The notes beneath the pieces were generated by a model that saw only the letters and a list, made by a program, of their open reading frames with translations, was not told the origin of the DNA and did not search any database. A stretch of 64,000 bases of DNA, from the NCBI RefSeq assembly GCF_025452235.1, contig NZ_CP104965.1:1178001-1242000 (forward strand), written 5' to 3'. How positions within the stretch are numbered: position 1 is the stretch's first letter; every line of letters starts with the position of its first letter. Both the position numbers and the translations under genes were made by a program. Positions 26,038 through 35,038 of this stretch are shown here, piece after piece. The DNA is from Devosia neptuniae. GTDB taxonomy: Bacteria > Pseudomonadota > Alphaproteobacteria > Rhizobiales > Devosiaceae.

Positions 26038-27345
26038 ATGAGCTTGACCCAGGCCGATGGCCTGCCTTTGCCCTCCACCTGGCGTCCGCTGCGCCAGCAA
26101 AGCCTGGTTCTGCTGCGCTGGCTGGCGGTGATCGGGCAGACCATTGGCGTGTTGTTTGTCGATTTTGGCCTGGGCTTTCCCCTGCCTTTGCTGCAATGCC
26201 TGCTGCTGATCGGCGCGTCCGTCGCGCTCAATATCTGGCTGGTCGTGCGCTTCGGCGCTGCCCACCGCCCCTCCTCGCTGTTCACCGCCGGCCAGATCGC
26301 CTTTGACCTCTGCCAACTCGGGTGCCTCTTGGCGCTGACCGGCGGCCTGCACAATCCCTTCGCGCTGCTGCTGCTGGCCCCCGTCTCGGTCTCGGCCACC
26401 ACGCTGCCCCAGCGCGCCAGCACGATCATTGCGATCCTCGCCGCTGCCATCGCCTCGCTCTTGGCCGTCTGGCACCTGCCCCTCCCCTGGACGCCGGGCG
26501 AGGAACTGGTGTTCAACCGCATCTATGTCATCGGCATCTGGGTCTCGATCGTCTGCGGCGTGGTGTTCATCTCCGCCTATACCAGCCGCGTCGCCCACGA
26601 CGCCCGCCAGATGGCCGACGCCCTCGCCGCCACCGAATTGGCCCTCTCGCACAAGGAACAGCTCTCCGCCCTCGATGGCTTGGCCGCTGCTGCCGCCCAT
26701 GAGCTCGGCACGCCGCTCTCCACCATTGCGCTCGCCGCCAAGGAAATGCGCGCCGATGCCGTGCCGGGCACCGATCTGGCCGCCGATGTCGAATTGATCA
26801 TCGAACAGGCCGCCCGCTGCCGCGCCATCCTGGCCAAGCTGCGCAATCTGGGCAATGAAGCCGGCGACCCCTTCGCCGCCGTGCCGCTCACCGACCTGCT
26901 CGCCGAAGTCGCCCGCCCCCATGACGGACGCGGCAAGGCGATCCTGTTCGACGCCGCTAACACCGCCGGCCCGCCCCCGGTCTTCACCCGCAGTGTCGGG
27001 CTGCTCTATGGGCTGGGGAATCTGATCGAAAACGCCGCAGATTTCGCCATCAGCACGGTGCGCATCGAAGCCGCCTGGGACGCCACCGCCGTTTCGGTTT
27101 CCATCACCGATGACGGCCCCGGCTTTGCCCCCGAGCTGATCGCGCGCCTCGGCGAACCCTATCTCACCAGCCGCCCCCGCGACGCCCAGGGCGCCGACGC
27201 CCACAAGCCGGGGGGCCTGGGCCTCGGCATCTTCATCGCCAAAACCCTCCTCGAACGCACCGGCGCGCGCCTCGCCTTCCAGAACATTGCGCCCAATGGC
27301 CACGCCCAGGTGCGGATCGTCTGGCCACGGAGCGCGGTGGAGTAG
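26038..27345 (+). CDS. regB: Redox sensor histidine kinase RegB/PrrB/ActS
   Basis: 435 codons. A global redox sensor whose target is RegA. It has about six membrane helices in residues 20-185, the quinone-linked segment GGLHNPF at 102-108, the phospho-acceptor His221 in AAAHELGTPLSTI, and Cys261 in EQAARCRAIL, matching the redox-active Cys of the RegB box. The ATP-binding N, G1 and G2 boxes are NLIENAADFA, DDGPGFAPE and GGLGLGIFIAKT. The regA gene follows after 74 bp, forming the expected pair. Confidence 0.94.
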   Translation: MSLTQADGLPLPSTWRPLRQQSLVLLRWLAVIGQTIGVLFVDFGLGFPLPLLQCLLLIGASVALNIWLVVRFGAAHRPSSLFTAGQIAFDLCQLGCLLALTGGLHNPFALLLLAPVSVSATTLPQRASTIIAILAAAIASLLAVWHLPLPWTPGEELVFNRIYVIGIWVSIVCGVVFISAYTSRVAHDARQMADALAATELALSHKEQLSALDGLAAAAAHELGTPLSTIALAAKEMRADAVPGTDLAADVELIIEQAARCRAILAKLRNLGNEAGDPFAAVPLTDLLAEVARPHDGRGKAILFDAANTAGPPPVFTRSVGLLYGLGNLIENAADFAISTVRIEAAWDATAVSVSITDDGPGFAPELIARLGEPYLTSRPRDAQGADAHKPGGLGLGIFIAKTLLERTGARLAFQNIAPNGHAQVRIVWPRSAVE

Positions 27346-27419
27346 GGGCGCCCCGCCCCATATCGCCGCACCCCCTGCCATATTTTGACCTTTTCTGCCG
27401 GAACGCCTATGTCAATGCC

Positions 27420-27971
27420 ATGAGCACGATCGAAGACCTTCTGGCCACCGACCCCAGCCTGCTGCTCGTCGATGACGATGTGGCATTCCTGCAGCGCCTT
27501 GAGCGCGCCATGGCGCGCCGGGGCTTTGATGTCCGCAGCGCCTCGAGCGTGGCCGATGGCCTGGCCGCCGTCGCCAGCAAGCCCCCCGCCTATGCCGTCG
27601 TCGATCTGCGCCTCGAAGACGGCAATGGCCTGCAGGTCGTATCCGCCCTGCATCAGGCCCGCCCCGATGCCCGCGCCGTGGTGCTGACCGGCTATGGCAA
27701 TATCGCCACCGCCGTCACCGCGGTCAAACTCGGCGCCATCGATTACCTGAGCAAGCCCGCCGACGCCGACGACGTCATCAATGCGCTGCTCGCCACCGGC
27801 GAAGACAAGCCCGAGCCGCCGGAAAACCCGATGTCGGCCGATCGCGTACGCTGGGAACATATCCAGCGCGTCTATGAGCTGTGCGACCGCAACGTCTCGG
27901 AAACCGCCCGCCGCCTCAACATGCACCGCCGCACCCTGCAGCGCATTTTGGCCAAGCGCGCGCCGAAGTAA
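27420..27971 (+). CDS. regA: Response regulator RegA/PrrA/ActR
   Basis: 183 codons. The receiver domain has LLLVDDDVAF, phospho-acceptor Asp62 in VVDLRLEDGNGL, VVLTGYGNIATAV and YLSKPADADD. A short linker leads to the Fis-type helix-turn-helix NVSETARRLNMHRRTLQRIL, which is highly conserved in RegA. It controls energy metabolism genes in response to redox state in relatives. Downstream of regB on the same strand. Confidence 0.95.
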   Translation: MSTIEDLLATDPSLLLVDDDVAFLQRLERAMARRGFDVRSASSVADGLAAVASKPPAYAVVDLRLEDGNGLQVVSALHQARPDARAVVLTGYGNIATAVTAVKLGAIDYLSKPADADDVINALLATGEDKPEPPENPMSADRVRWEHIQRVYELCDRNVSETARRLNMHRRTLQRILAKRAPK

Positions 27972-27984
27972 GAGAGCCACGATC

Positions 27985-28100
27985 TGCCTCCCTCCCCCTT
28001 GAGGGGAGGGATTGAGGGTGGGGGTGCTGAGGCCCCCACGCGCATTGAGCAATTGGTGATCGCAGCGCCCCCACCCAAGCCCTCCCCTCAAGGGGGAGGG
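27985..28100. repeat. Intergenic palindromic repeat, family A
   Basis: CCTCCCCCTTGAGGGGAGGG at the left (about 27993-28012) and CCCTCCCCTCAAGGGGGAGG at the right (about 28080-28099). The inner segments GGGTGGGGGTGCTGAGG and GCGCCCCCACCC also pair. Closely related to the copy at 43758. Confidence 0.8.
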
Positions 28101-28243
28101 GAACGCTCCACTCCCGGAACGGGATCGCGGCCCCAACCAGCGGCGGCCAAGAGGGGGTATCCCCCTCCAACACAAACAAACTTCCGCCGTCATCAAATCG
28201 CGTTACTCTGTGCTCCAAATAGCCATCAGGCGAGGAGCCCAGC

Positions 28244-29899
28244 ATGACCGTCACCCTGCATTTCCATGGCGCCTCCGGCACGGTGACCGGCTCCTGCTAT
28301 CGGGTGGTTCACCCCGCCGGTCAATTCCTCGTCGATTGCGGCCTGTTCCAGGGCAATAAATCGGTCCGCGATCTCAATCTCAAACCCACCCCCTTTGATC
28401 CCCGCGCGGTGGATTTCCTGCTCCTCACCCACGCCCATATCGATCACGCCGGCCTCCTGCCAAAACTTTATCGCGAACGCTGGCGCGGCCCGATGTGGAT
28501 GACCGAGCCCACTGCGGGCCTGCTCGAATATCTTCTGCCCGACAGCGCCGGCATTCAGGAAAGCGAAGCCGAGCGCGAAACCAAAAAGCGCGGCCGCCGT
28601 GGCGACGAACCCGCTGCCCCGCTCTACACCATGGCCGATGCCGAAGAGGCGCTCAAACACCGCAAGACCTGCAATTACGGCGAATGGATCAATCCCGGCC
28701 CCGGCGTGCGCGCCCGCTATTGGAATGCCGGCCACATTATCGGCTCGGCCTCCATCGAGGTGGAAGTGGCCAATGGCGATGGCAAGCCCGTCCGCCTGAT
28801 GTTCTCGGGCGATATCGGGCCCGACGAAAAGGTCTTCTACAACGAGCCCGAAGGTCCGGCCGGTTTCGATTACATCCTGTGCGAATCCACCTATGGCGGC
28901 CGCGAACGCGTCGATTACACGCTGGTACAGCGCCGCGAAGCCCTCAAAGCCGAGATCAACACCGCCCTGGCGCGGGGCGGCAATCTGGTCATCCCCGCCT
29001 TTGCCGTCGAGCGCAGCCAGGAATTGCTGCACGATATCGGCTATCTCATCAAAACCGGCGAGATCGATCCGCGCCTGGTGTTTCTGGATTCCCCGCTCGC
29101 CAGCAAGGTCACCGGCGTCTATCGCAAATATGCGAAAATGTTCGACGATGTCGAACTGGGCGCCGATGAGCTGTTCAACGATCCCCGCTTCCGCATCATC
29201 GAGGCGGTGGAGGACAGCAAGGCCATCAACACCATTCGCGGCGGCGCCATCATAATGTCCGCCTCCGGCATGGCCGATGCCGGCCGCATCAAGCATCACC
29301 TGCGCAACAATCTGATCCGCGCCAATGCGACGGTGCTGTTTGTCGGCTACCAGGCCCCCGGCACTTTGGGCCAGATCATCCTTTCCGGCGCCAAGGAAGT
29401 GCGTATCCATGGCACTTTGGTGCCGGTCCGCGCCACCATCCGCTCCATGGGCAATTACTCCGCCCATGCCGATCATTCCGAACTCATGGCCTGGATCAAG
29501 GCCCGCCTGCCCGCCCATGGCGCGATCTTCCTGACCCATGGTGAAGATGAAGAACGCACGGCTCTCCGCGCCGCCCTCATGGCCACGGGCCTCTCCGGCG
29601 ACCAGATCATCCTGCCCCAGCTAGACGATTATTTCGAACTCACCGCCACCGGCATATCTGCCAAGGCCCGTCCCACGACGCCCCGCATCGACCCGGCCCA
29701 GCTGCCGTCCGATTGGCACAACGCCTTTGCCGATTTCACCATCCGCCTCAGCCAGGCCCTCCAGACTGGCAGCGACGCGGAAAAACTCGCGCTCATGCGG
29801 AGCCTGCAATCGCAGCTCTCAAGCCTGGGCGCTGCGCCCTCGCCGGGGCATGTGCCCAGCCCGATCACCCCGGTCGAGACCCAGGGATTTGACGAATAG
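28244..29899 (+). CDS. MBL-fold beta-CASP ribonuclease-like protein
   Basis: 551 codons. The metallo-beta-lactamase core has LLLTHAHIDHAGLLPKLY (HxHxDH) and NAGHIIGSASIEVE. The beta-CASP part has LILCESTYGG-like YILCESTYGGRER, GGNLVIPAFAVERSQELLH, IIMSASGMADAGRI and NYSAHADHSEL. This matches the YSH1/CPSF73-like bacterial exonuclease group (COG1236). The C-terminal 80 residues are variable. Activity on RNA is inferred from the family. The gene appears to stand alone between repeats. Confidence 0.9.
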   Translation: MTVTLHFHGASGTVTGSCYRVVHPAGQFLVDCGLFQGNKSVRDLNLKPTPFDPRAVDFLLLTHAHIDHAGLLPKLYRERWRGPMWMTEPTAGLLEYLLPDSAGIQESEAERETKKRGRRGDEPAAPLYTMADAEEALKHRKTCNYGEWINPGPGVRARYWNAGHIIGSASIEVEVANGDGKPVRLMFSGDIGPDEKVFYNEPEGPAGFDYILCESTYGGRERVDYTLVQRREALKAEINTALARGGNLVIPAFAVERSQELLHDIGYLIKTGEIDPRLVFLDSPLASKVTGVYRKYAKMFDDVELGADELFNDPRFRIIEAVEDSKAINTIRGGAIIMSASGMADAGRIKHHLRNNLIRANATVLFVGYQAPGTLGQIILSGAKEVRIHGTLVPVRATIRSMGNYSAHADHSELMAWIKARLPAHGAIFLTHGEDEERTALRAALMATGLSGDQIILPQLDDYFELTATGISAKARPTTPRIDPAQLPSDWHNAFADFTIRLSQALQTGSDAEKLALMRSLQSQLSSLGAAPSPGHVPSPITPVETQGFDE

Positions 29900-29919
29900 G
29901 GGCTCCCATACCCCACCTA

Positions 29920-30089
29920 CCCTCCCCCTGATAGGGGGAGGGACCGCGCGGTGGTTGCGCGACGCTCGATCCATTCCCACCCACAATGTCATTCCGGCGC
30001 AGGCCGGAATCCATGTCCGTGGTCAGTCGCTACATCCAGCGCCGGGATGGCCTTCAGCATGGATTCCGGCCTCCGCCGGAATGACACCG
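29920..30089. repeat. Family A palindrome and family B inverted repeat in a 372-bp gap
   Basis: CCCTCCCCCTGATAGGGGGAGGG (about 29923-29945) is followed by a family B copy from about 29984 (TGTCATTCCGGCGCAGGCCG) to 30089 (CCGGCCTCCGCCGGAATGAC). The remaining stretch to 30271 contains no gene I can support. Confidence 0.75.
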
Positions 30090-30271
30090 TGGTTGATGAA
30101 GTATCGGTGGCCCACCCAACTCTCCCCACCCACCGCATCTCCCTCGGGCTCGACCCGAGGGCCCCTCTCAACCCGGCACAAACGGCGTGCGGCCCCGGGG
30201 TCAAGCCCGAGGGAAAGCGATTGTGGCGTTCTGGAATGGTGCGCACCCGTTGAGAGGAAAGTGGCCCCGCC

Positions 30272-31183
30272 TCACCCCCGCGACTGATACACATATCCCC
30301 GCACCGAAGCCGGTACCTCCGCCTCCAGCCACTCGCGAAACAACCGCGTCTTGCGCGGTTCCCGCCGCCCCTTGGCGATGGCCAGCCAATAGCCATGCGG
30401 CCCGCTCACCGGCAGCTCGAACGGCCGCACCAGCCGGCCGTCGCTCACCGGATCGGCGCTCATCATATCCACCGCCATCAGCACGCCCTGCTCGGAAATG
30501 GCTGCGTCAAAGGCCAGGGACGGATCGGAATAGGTCGGCCCCGGGGGCAAGCCATCGCGTGCCAGCCCCGCCGCATCCAGCCACAGGTCCCAACTCAGCA
30601 TCGTGGTCTGGTCGCGGATCATCGGCACATGCAGTAAATCGGCCGGCGTCTTGAGCTGCTGCGCCACGGGAGGCGCACAGACCGGCTGAAACGCCTGCCC
30701 GCCAATCATCGTTGCCGTCACCCCCGGCCATTTGCCCAGCCCAAAGCGAATGCCGCAATCCATGTCCGGCCGGCTGAGGTCGATCATCTGCGCCGTCACG
30801 GTCAGCCGCACTTCGATATCAGGATGCAGACTGGTGAATTTGTTGATCCGCCAGATCAGCCAGCGGCTGGCGAACACGCCGCCCACGGTCAGGTTCAGCA
30901 CGCCCTCGTCACTGCCCTTGAGCGTGGTCAGCCCATCCTGCAGCGCCGCAAACCCGGCCGTCAGCTGCGGCAATGCCTGTTTGAGCGCCGGCAAGGGCAC
31001 GAGCCCGCTCGGCGTGCGCTCGAACAATTCCATGCCCAGCCGCTCCTCGGCCCGCCGCACATGCTGGCTGACCGCGCCCATGGTCACGCCCAATTCCTCG
31101 GCCGCCGGGGCGAGCGAGCCGCGTCGCGCCACGATTTCGATGGCCCGCAAGGCATTGAGGGGGATAGAAAACAGCGCACTCAT
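30272..31183 (-). CDS. LysR-family transcriptional regulator (GcvA-like)
   Basis: 303 codons. The N-terminal winged helix-turn-helix FSIPLNALRAIEIVARRGSLAPAAEELGVTMGAVSQHVRRAEERLG is of the GcvA type. The C-terminal effector domain has DMDCGIRFGLGKWPGV and YSDPSLAFDAAISEQGVLMA. The inducer is unknown. A dyad overlaps its start codon, suggesting autoregulation, and a small gene with a strong ribosome site diverges from it. Confidence 0.88.
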   Translation of the reverse strand: MSALFSIPLNALRAIEIVARRGSLAPAAEELGVTMGAVSQHVRRAEERLGMELFERTPSGLVPLPALKQALPQLTAGFAALQDGLTTLKGSDEGVLNLTVGGVFASRWLIWRINKFTSLHPDIEVRLTVTAQMIDLSRPDMDCGIRFGLGKWPGVTATMIGGQAFQPVCAPPVAQQLKTPADLLHVPMIRDQTTMLSWDLWLDAAGLARDGLPPGPTYSDPSLAFDAAISEQGVLMAVDMMSADPVSDGRLVRPFELPVSGPHGYWLAIAKGRREPRKTRLFREWLEAEVPASVRGYVYQSRG

Positions 31184-31197
31184 ATAGATTTTCTATA
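31183..31197. promoter_or_regulatory. Dyad at the LysR start (TATAGA-N3-TCTATA)
   Basis: A perfect 6-bp inverted repeat with a 3-base spacer that touches the LysR ATG. It fits the T-N11-A pattern of LysR-type binding sites. Confidence 0.5.
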
Positions 31198-31247
31198 GGA
31201 GAGCCCAGCTCTTGTCCATTGTGGCAGCCTGACAGAAGGCGCATTGG

Positions 31248-31276
31248 TTTCGGTATCAAATAGATACTGACCGAAA
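31248..31276 (+). promoter_or_regulatory. Interrupted hairpin overlapping the ribosome site of the small gene
   Basis: TTTCGGT (31248-31254) and ACCGAAA (31270-31276) form a 7-bp stem; inner ATC/GAT bases add to it. The right arm runs into GAAAGGAGG, the Shine-Dalgarno sequence of the 48-codon gene, so folding could mask it. It might also be a DNA-level operator of the LysR protein. Confidence 0.4.
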
Positions 31277-31288
31277 GGAGGTCACAAA

Positions 31289-31435
31289 ATGTCAAACCTG
31301 CTTGCAATGCTCCGTCACCTGCTTTCCTGGCTTACCCCGCGCGATGGCATCAAAACCCATCCCGACCAGATGAGCCTGCAGGAATGGGCCGATTTGCCGC
31401 CTTATCACCCGATCGCCGACCGGGCGCCGTGCTGA
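31289..31435 (+). CDS. Small protein, 48 codons, unknown function
   Basis: The product begins MSNLLAMLRHLLSWLTPRDG, an amphipathic or weakly hydrophobic helix, and ends MSLQEWADLPPYHPIADRAPC. The gene is supported by a near-perfect ribosome site GAAAGGAGGTCACAAAATG and by its divergence from a LysR gene, which often regulates such a neighbour. High-GC codon use is like that of the surroundings. I do not recognise the family. Confidence 0.65.
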   Translation: MSNLLAMLRHLLSWLTPRDGIKTHPDQMSLQEWADLPPYHPIADRAPC

Positions 31436-31504
31436 GGCCATAATCAGGCGCTTGAAGGGGAGGGAACCAGCCCGCATGGGCGCCCGCCTTCAAGGAGATC
31501 TCTG

Positions 31505-32020
31505 ATGATCCGCACCTTCACCGCGCTGACCCTGCTGCTGGCCGGCACCGCTGCGCTCGCCGCCCAGGAAGCCGCCCCTGCGGCGCCCGCCACCCCGCCG
31601 GCCGCCAATATCGTGGTCGATCCGCTGGCGCCGATCGACAATACGCCCAAAAATGCCAACCTGCTGACCGGTCTTTACGCCACCAAGGCGGTGATCGAAT
31701 TGTGCAGCGTCACCGTCGATCCCGCCGTGCTCACGCGCATGACCAATGACCAGAAGCGCTTCGAAGCCGGCATGGGCATGGACGAAGCCACCGGCCAAAA
31801 GGCCTATACCCAGGTCAAGGGCGACGTCGAAAAGACGACGCCCGACTGCGCCGAAGGCAGCACCGACCGCCAGAGCGTCGACGCCGTCGTCTCCATCTAC
31901 GCCACCCAAGGCGCCGCTGCGGCTGCCCCGGCAACAGCGCCTGCCTCGTCAACGCCCGCGGCTCCGGCCACGCCAGCAGCACCCGCTGAGACAACACCTT
32001 CGGCTCCCCCGGCGCAGTAA
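31505..32020 (+). CDS. Secreted Ala/Pro-rich protein of unknown function
   Basis: 171 codons. Signal peptide MIRTFTALTLLLAGTAALAA, a Pro/Ala-rich spacer, then a compact middle (residues about 45-120) with two Cys (IELCSVTV and TPDCAEGS) likely to pair, and a C-terminal low-complexity Ala/Pro/Thr tail. AAGGAGAT lies just upstream. Exported to the periplasm; no family recognised. Confidence 0.75.
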   Translation: MIRTFTALTLLLAGTAALAAQEAAPAAPATPPAANIVVDPLAPIDNTPKNANLLTGLYATKAVIELCSVTVDPAVLTRMTNDQKRFEAGMGMDEATGQKAYTQVKGDVEKTTPDCAEGSTDRQSVDAVVSIYATQGAAAAAPATAPASSTPAAPATPAAPAETTPSAPPAQ

Positions 32021-32059
32021 AGCCCCCTTATCCCAACCGAATTTGTCTTCGCGAATTCG

Positions 32060-32200
32060 GTGGCCCTGCGGGCACCTTCTCCCACAGGGGGAGAAGGCGG
32101 CTCCGGGGCATGCGAAGCACAATGCCAACCCTCGCCCCTTGTGGGAGAGGGACAGCAATTTCTGCGTTCAGCAGAAATTGCAGGGTGAGGGGTGCGATCT
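32060..32200. repeat. Intergenic palindromic repeat, family A
   Basis: CACCTTCTCCCACAGGGGGAGAAGG (about 32072-32096), CCCTCGCCCCTTGTGGGAGAGGG (about 32129-32151) and the inner hairpin AATTTCTGCGTTCAGCAGAAAT (about 32158-32179) followed by CAGGGTGAGGGGTGCG. Confidence 0.75.
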
Positions 32201-32224
32201 CCCCGCAACCACTGCACCCCACTC

Positions 32225-33070
32225 CTACTCACAAATCCGCGCCGTACACGTCTTCCCATGGCACCCCAGATCGAGGTGCAAATGATCATGGTGCTCGGCA
32301 TTGGCCTCCGGCCCGAGCACCGTGGTAAATCCCGTACACCCCGCATCATGGGCAAACCGCAGCAACCGCCCCTCCGGCGCCGCTGCCGGCATCCAGTCCC
32401 CCTCGACCCCGATGCTGCGCCCATCCTCCAGCGTAAAACCCGTCACATCCACCGCATTGGCAAAGCCATGCTCGGAGGTGAACCCGTTCTCCGCCCCATT
32501 CCGCTTGCGGCACATGTAGCTGGTCCCCGTCACCACCTCAGCCAGCGGGCTATCCAGCGCCGATGTCGCATACCCATCCACCGCCGCCACCCAGCCGGGC
32601 AGAGCGCTCGCCATTTCGCAATTGGTGATCACGGGCGAAGACAGCGGCACCATCCGCCCATTGGCCAAAACAGCCGTCACCGTCAGCGGCGAGCGCTCCC
32701 CGCACATATCCTCGCTCAGCGGTGGATTCGCCTGCGCCTCCACCAGCCCCAGCAACACCGCCGGGCAGGCCGTCTGATACACCCGATCCGTCACCACATC
32801 TTCGGCGGGCTTGGCTTCAGGCGCTGCACTCTCCTCCACGACCGGCGCGTCGTGTTCCTCCGGCCGCTTCTGCGGCAAAGGCGGCGGTGCCTCGCCTTCC
32901 GCCGCTTCCGGTCGTGGTCGCGGCGCCACCGGCTCAGCCTCCGCAGCCTGCGGCGGCGGCTCTGTCAGCCCCTCCACCATATCCTGCAGCGGCTTGAATA
33001 CATCCTGCGCGGCCACCGGCATGGCAAGGCTCAGGACGGCGGCGAAGGCGACGGCGCGGGGCAAATGCAT
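32225..33070 (-). CDS. Extensin-like C-terminal domain protein, exported
   Basis: 281 codons. Signal peptide MHLPRAVAFAAVLSLAMPVAAQ, then a Pro/Glu-rich linker (residues about 35-90), then the extensin-like C-terminal domain: ACPAVLLGLVEAQANPPLSEDMCG, SVITNCEMASALPGW-like segments, SEHGFANAVDVTGFTLEDG and HDHLHLDLG. The conserved His/Asp residues (HGFANAVDV, HDHLHLD) resemble metal-dependent peptidases acting on cell wall, but activity is unproven. Divergent from lepA. Confidence 0.85.
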   Translation of the reverse strand: MHLPRAVAFAAVLSLAMPVAAQDVFKPLQDMVEGLTEPPPQAAEAEPVAPRPRPEAAEGEAPPPLPQKRPEEHDAPVVEESAAPEAKPAEDVVTDRVYQTACPAVLLGLVEAQANPPLSEDMCGERSPLTVTAVLANGRMVPLSSPVITNCEMASALPGWVAAVDGYATSALDSPLAEVVTGTSYMCRKRNGAENGFTSEHGFANAVDVTGFTLEDGRSIGVEGDWMPAAAPEGRLLRFAHDAGCTGFTTVLGPEANAEHHDHLHLDLGCHGKTCTARICE

Positions 33071-33170
33071 GCTCTCCCAACGCCCGGCGCCGCCACCCGT
33101 TGCAAAAAGCCCCGGTTAACCCCGCTTAAACCATCTTTGCGGGTCCTGCGGCATCTGCTATCAGCGGCCC

Positions 33171-34976
33171 ATGACAACGCCGCTCTCCCATATCCGCAAT
33201 TTCTCCATCGTCGCCCATATCGACCATGGCAAATCCACCCTGGCCGATCGCCTGATCCAGACCACGGGTGGTCTCGATCTGCGCGAGATGAAGGAGCAGG
33301 TGCTCGATTCGATGGATATCGAACGCGAGCGCGGCATTACCATCAAGGCGCAAACCGTCCGGCTGACCTATAAGGCCAATGACGGGGAGACCTATATTCT
33401 CAACCTCATCGACACGCCCGGCCACGTCGACTTCGCCTATGAAGTCAGCCGCTCCATGGCCGCGGTCGAAGGCAGCCTGCTGGTCGTTGACGCCTCCCAG
33501 GGCGTCGAGGCGCAGACGCTGGCCAATGTCTACCACGCGCTCGACGCCAATCACGAGATCGTGCCGGTCCTCAACAAGGTCGATCTGCCCGCAGCGGACA
33601 TTCCGCGCGTCAAGCAACAGATCGAGGACGTTATCGGCATCGATGCCTCCGAGGCCGTCGAAATCTCCGCCAAAACCGGCCTTAATATCGAGGGCGTGCT
33701 CGAAGCCATCGTCACCCGCCTGCCTGCGCCCAAGGGCGACATCAATGCCCCGCTCAAGGCGCTGCTGGTCGATTCCTGGTACGACACTTATCTCGGCGTC
33801 GTCGTCCTCGTCCGCATCATTGATGGCGTGATGAAAAAGGGCCAGCGCATCCGCATGATGGCCTCCGGCGCCGTCTATGAGCTGGATCGCGTCGCCGTCA
33901 ACACGCCCAAACTGGTCGAGGTCAAGGAACTGACCCCCGGCGAGCTCGGCGTCTTCACCGCCTCGATCAAGGAAGTGGCCGATACCAATGTCGGCGACAC
34001 CATCACCGACGACAAAAAGCCCACCGCCCATGCCCTGCCGGACTTCCGCCCGGCCCAACCCGTGGTGTTCTGCGGCCTCTTCCCGGTCGATGCCAGCGAT
34101 TTCGACGAGCTGCGCGCCGCCATGGGCAAGCTGCGGCTCAACGACGCCAGCTTCTCCTTCGAAATGGAAACTTCGGCCGCGCTGGGTTTTGGCTTCCGCT
34201 GCGGGTTCCTCGGGCTGCTGCATCTGGAAATCATCCAGGAGCGCCTAAGCCGCGAATTCGATCTCGATCTGATCGCTACCGCCCCCTCGGTGGTCTATGA
34301 AATCGTCATGCGCGATGGCGAAACGCTTCAGCTGCACAATCCGGCCGATCTGCCCGACGTGATGCAGATCGAGGAAATCCGCGAGCCCTGGATCAAGGCC
34401 ACCATTCTCACCCCCGACGAATATCTCGGCAGCATCCTCAAACTCTGCCAGGATCGCCGTGGCATCCAGTCGAACCTGAGCTATGTCGGCAATCGCGCCA
34501 TGGTCGAATATGACCTGCCGCTCAATGAAGTCGTGTTCGATTTCTACGATCGCCTGAAGTCCATTTCCAAGGGCTATGCCAGCTTCGACTACAAGCTCGA
34601 TACCCACCGCCCCGGCGATCTGGTCAAGCTGACCATCCTGGTCAATGCCGAGCCCGTCGACGCGCTAAGCATGCTGGTGCACCGCTCCGTTGCCGAAACC
34701 CGCGGCCGCGTCATGTGCGAAAAGCTCAAGGAACTGATCCCCCCGCATCTGTTCGTCATCCCGATCCAGGCTGCCATCGGCGGCAAGATCATCGCCCGCG
34801 AAACCGTCCGCGCCATGCGCAAGGACGTGACGGCCAAATGCTATGGCGGCGACGCGACGCGCAAGCGCAAGCTGCTCGACAAGCAGAAAAAAGGCAAAGC
34901 CAAGATGCGCCAATACGGCAGCGTCAACATCCCACAAGAGGCGTTTATCAAGGCGTTGAAGATGGGTGATGATTAG
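33171..34976 (+). CDS. lepA: Elongation factor 4 (LepA) GTPase
   Basis: 601 codons, normal for LepA. The G domain has [14 protein letters not shown] (G1), DTPGH (G3) and [10 protein letters not shown] (G4). The LepA-specific C-terminus has [28 protein letters not shown]. It acts on stalled or misaligned ribosomes. No ribosome site is obvious before ATG 33171; a weak GCGG is 6-9 bases upstream. The accessory two-gene module starts 62 bp after its stop. Confidence 0.97.
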   Translation: MTTPLSHIRNFSIVAHIDHGKSTLADRLIQTTGGLDLREMKEQVLDSMDIERERGITIKAQTVRLTYKANDGETYILNLIDTPGHVDFAYEVSRSMAAVEGSLLVVDASQGVEAQTLANVYHALDANHEIVPVLNKVDLPAADIPRVKQQIEDVIGIDASEAVEISAKTGLNIEGVLEAIVTRLPAPKGDINAPLKALLVDSWYDTYLGVVVLVRIIDGVMKKGQRIRMMASGAVYELDRVAVNTPKLVEVKELTPGELGVFTASIKEVADTNVGDTITDDKKPTAHALPDFRPAQPVVFCGLFPVDASDFDELRAAMGKLRLNDASFSFEMETSAALGFGFRCGFLGLLHLEIIQERLSREFDLDLIATAPSVVYEIVMRDGETLQLHNPADLPDVMQIEEIREPWIKATILTPDEYLGSILKLCQDRRGIQSNLSYVGNRAMVEYDLPLNEVVFDFYDRLKSISKGYASFDYKLDTHRPGDLVKLTILVNAEPVDALSMLVHRSVAETRGRVMCEKLKELIPPHLFVIPIQAAIGGKIIARETVRAMRKDVTAKCYGGDATRKRKLLDKQKKGKAKMRQYGSVNIPQEAFIKALKMGDD

Positions 34977-35038
34977 TCTGAAACGGATTTAAGTGATTGC
35001 GACTAACGTGCTGAAAGTTGCAATTGGCTGAGGAGTCG

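Noticed and set aside
30187..30654. Plus-strand open frame of 155 codons within and beside lysR
   Set aside because: It overlaps lysR antisense and starts near repeat sequence; Pro/Arg-rich shadow.
33114..33127. TTAA-N6-TTAA near lepA and the extensin-like gene
   Set aside because: The spacing is 6, not the 7 of the CtrA consensus, and gene context gives no support.
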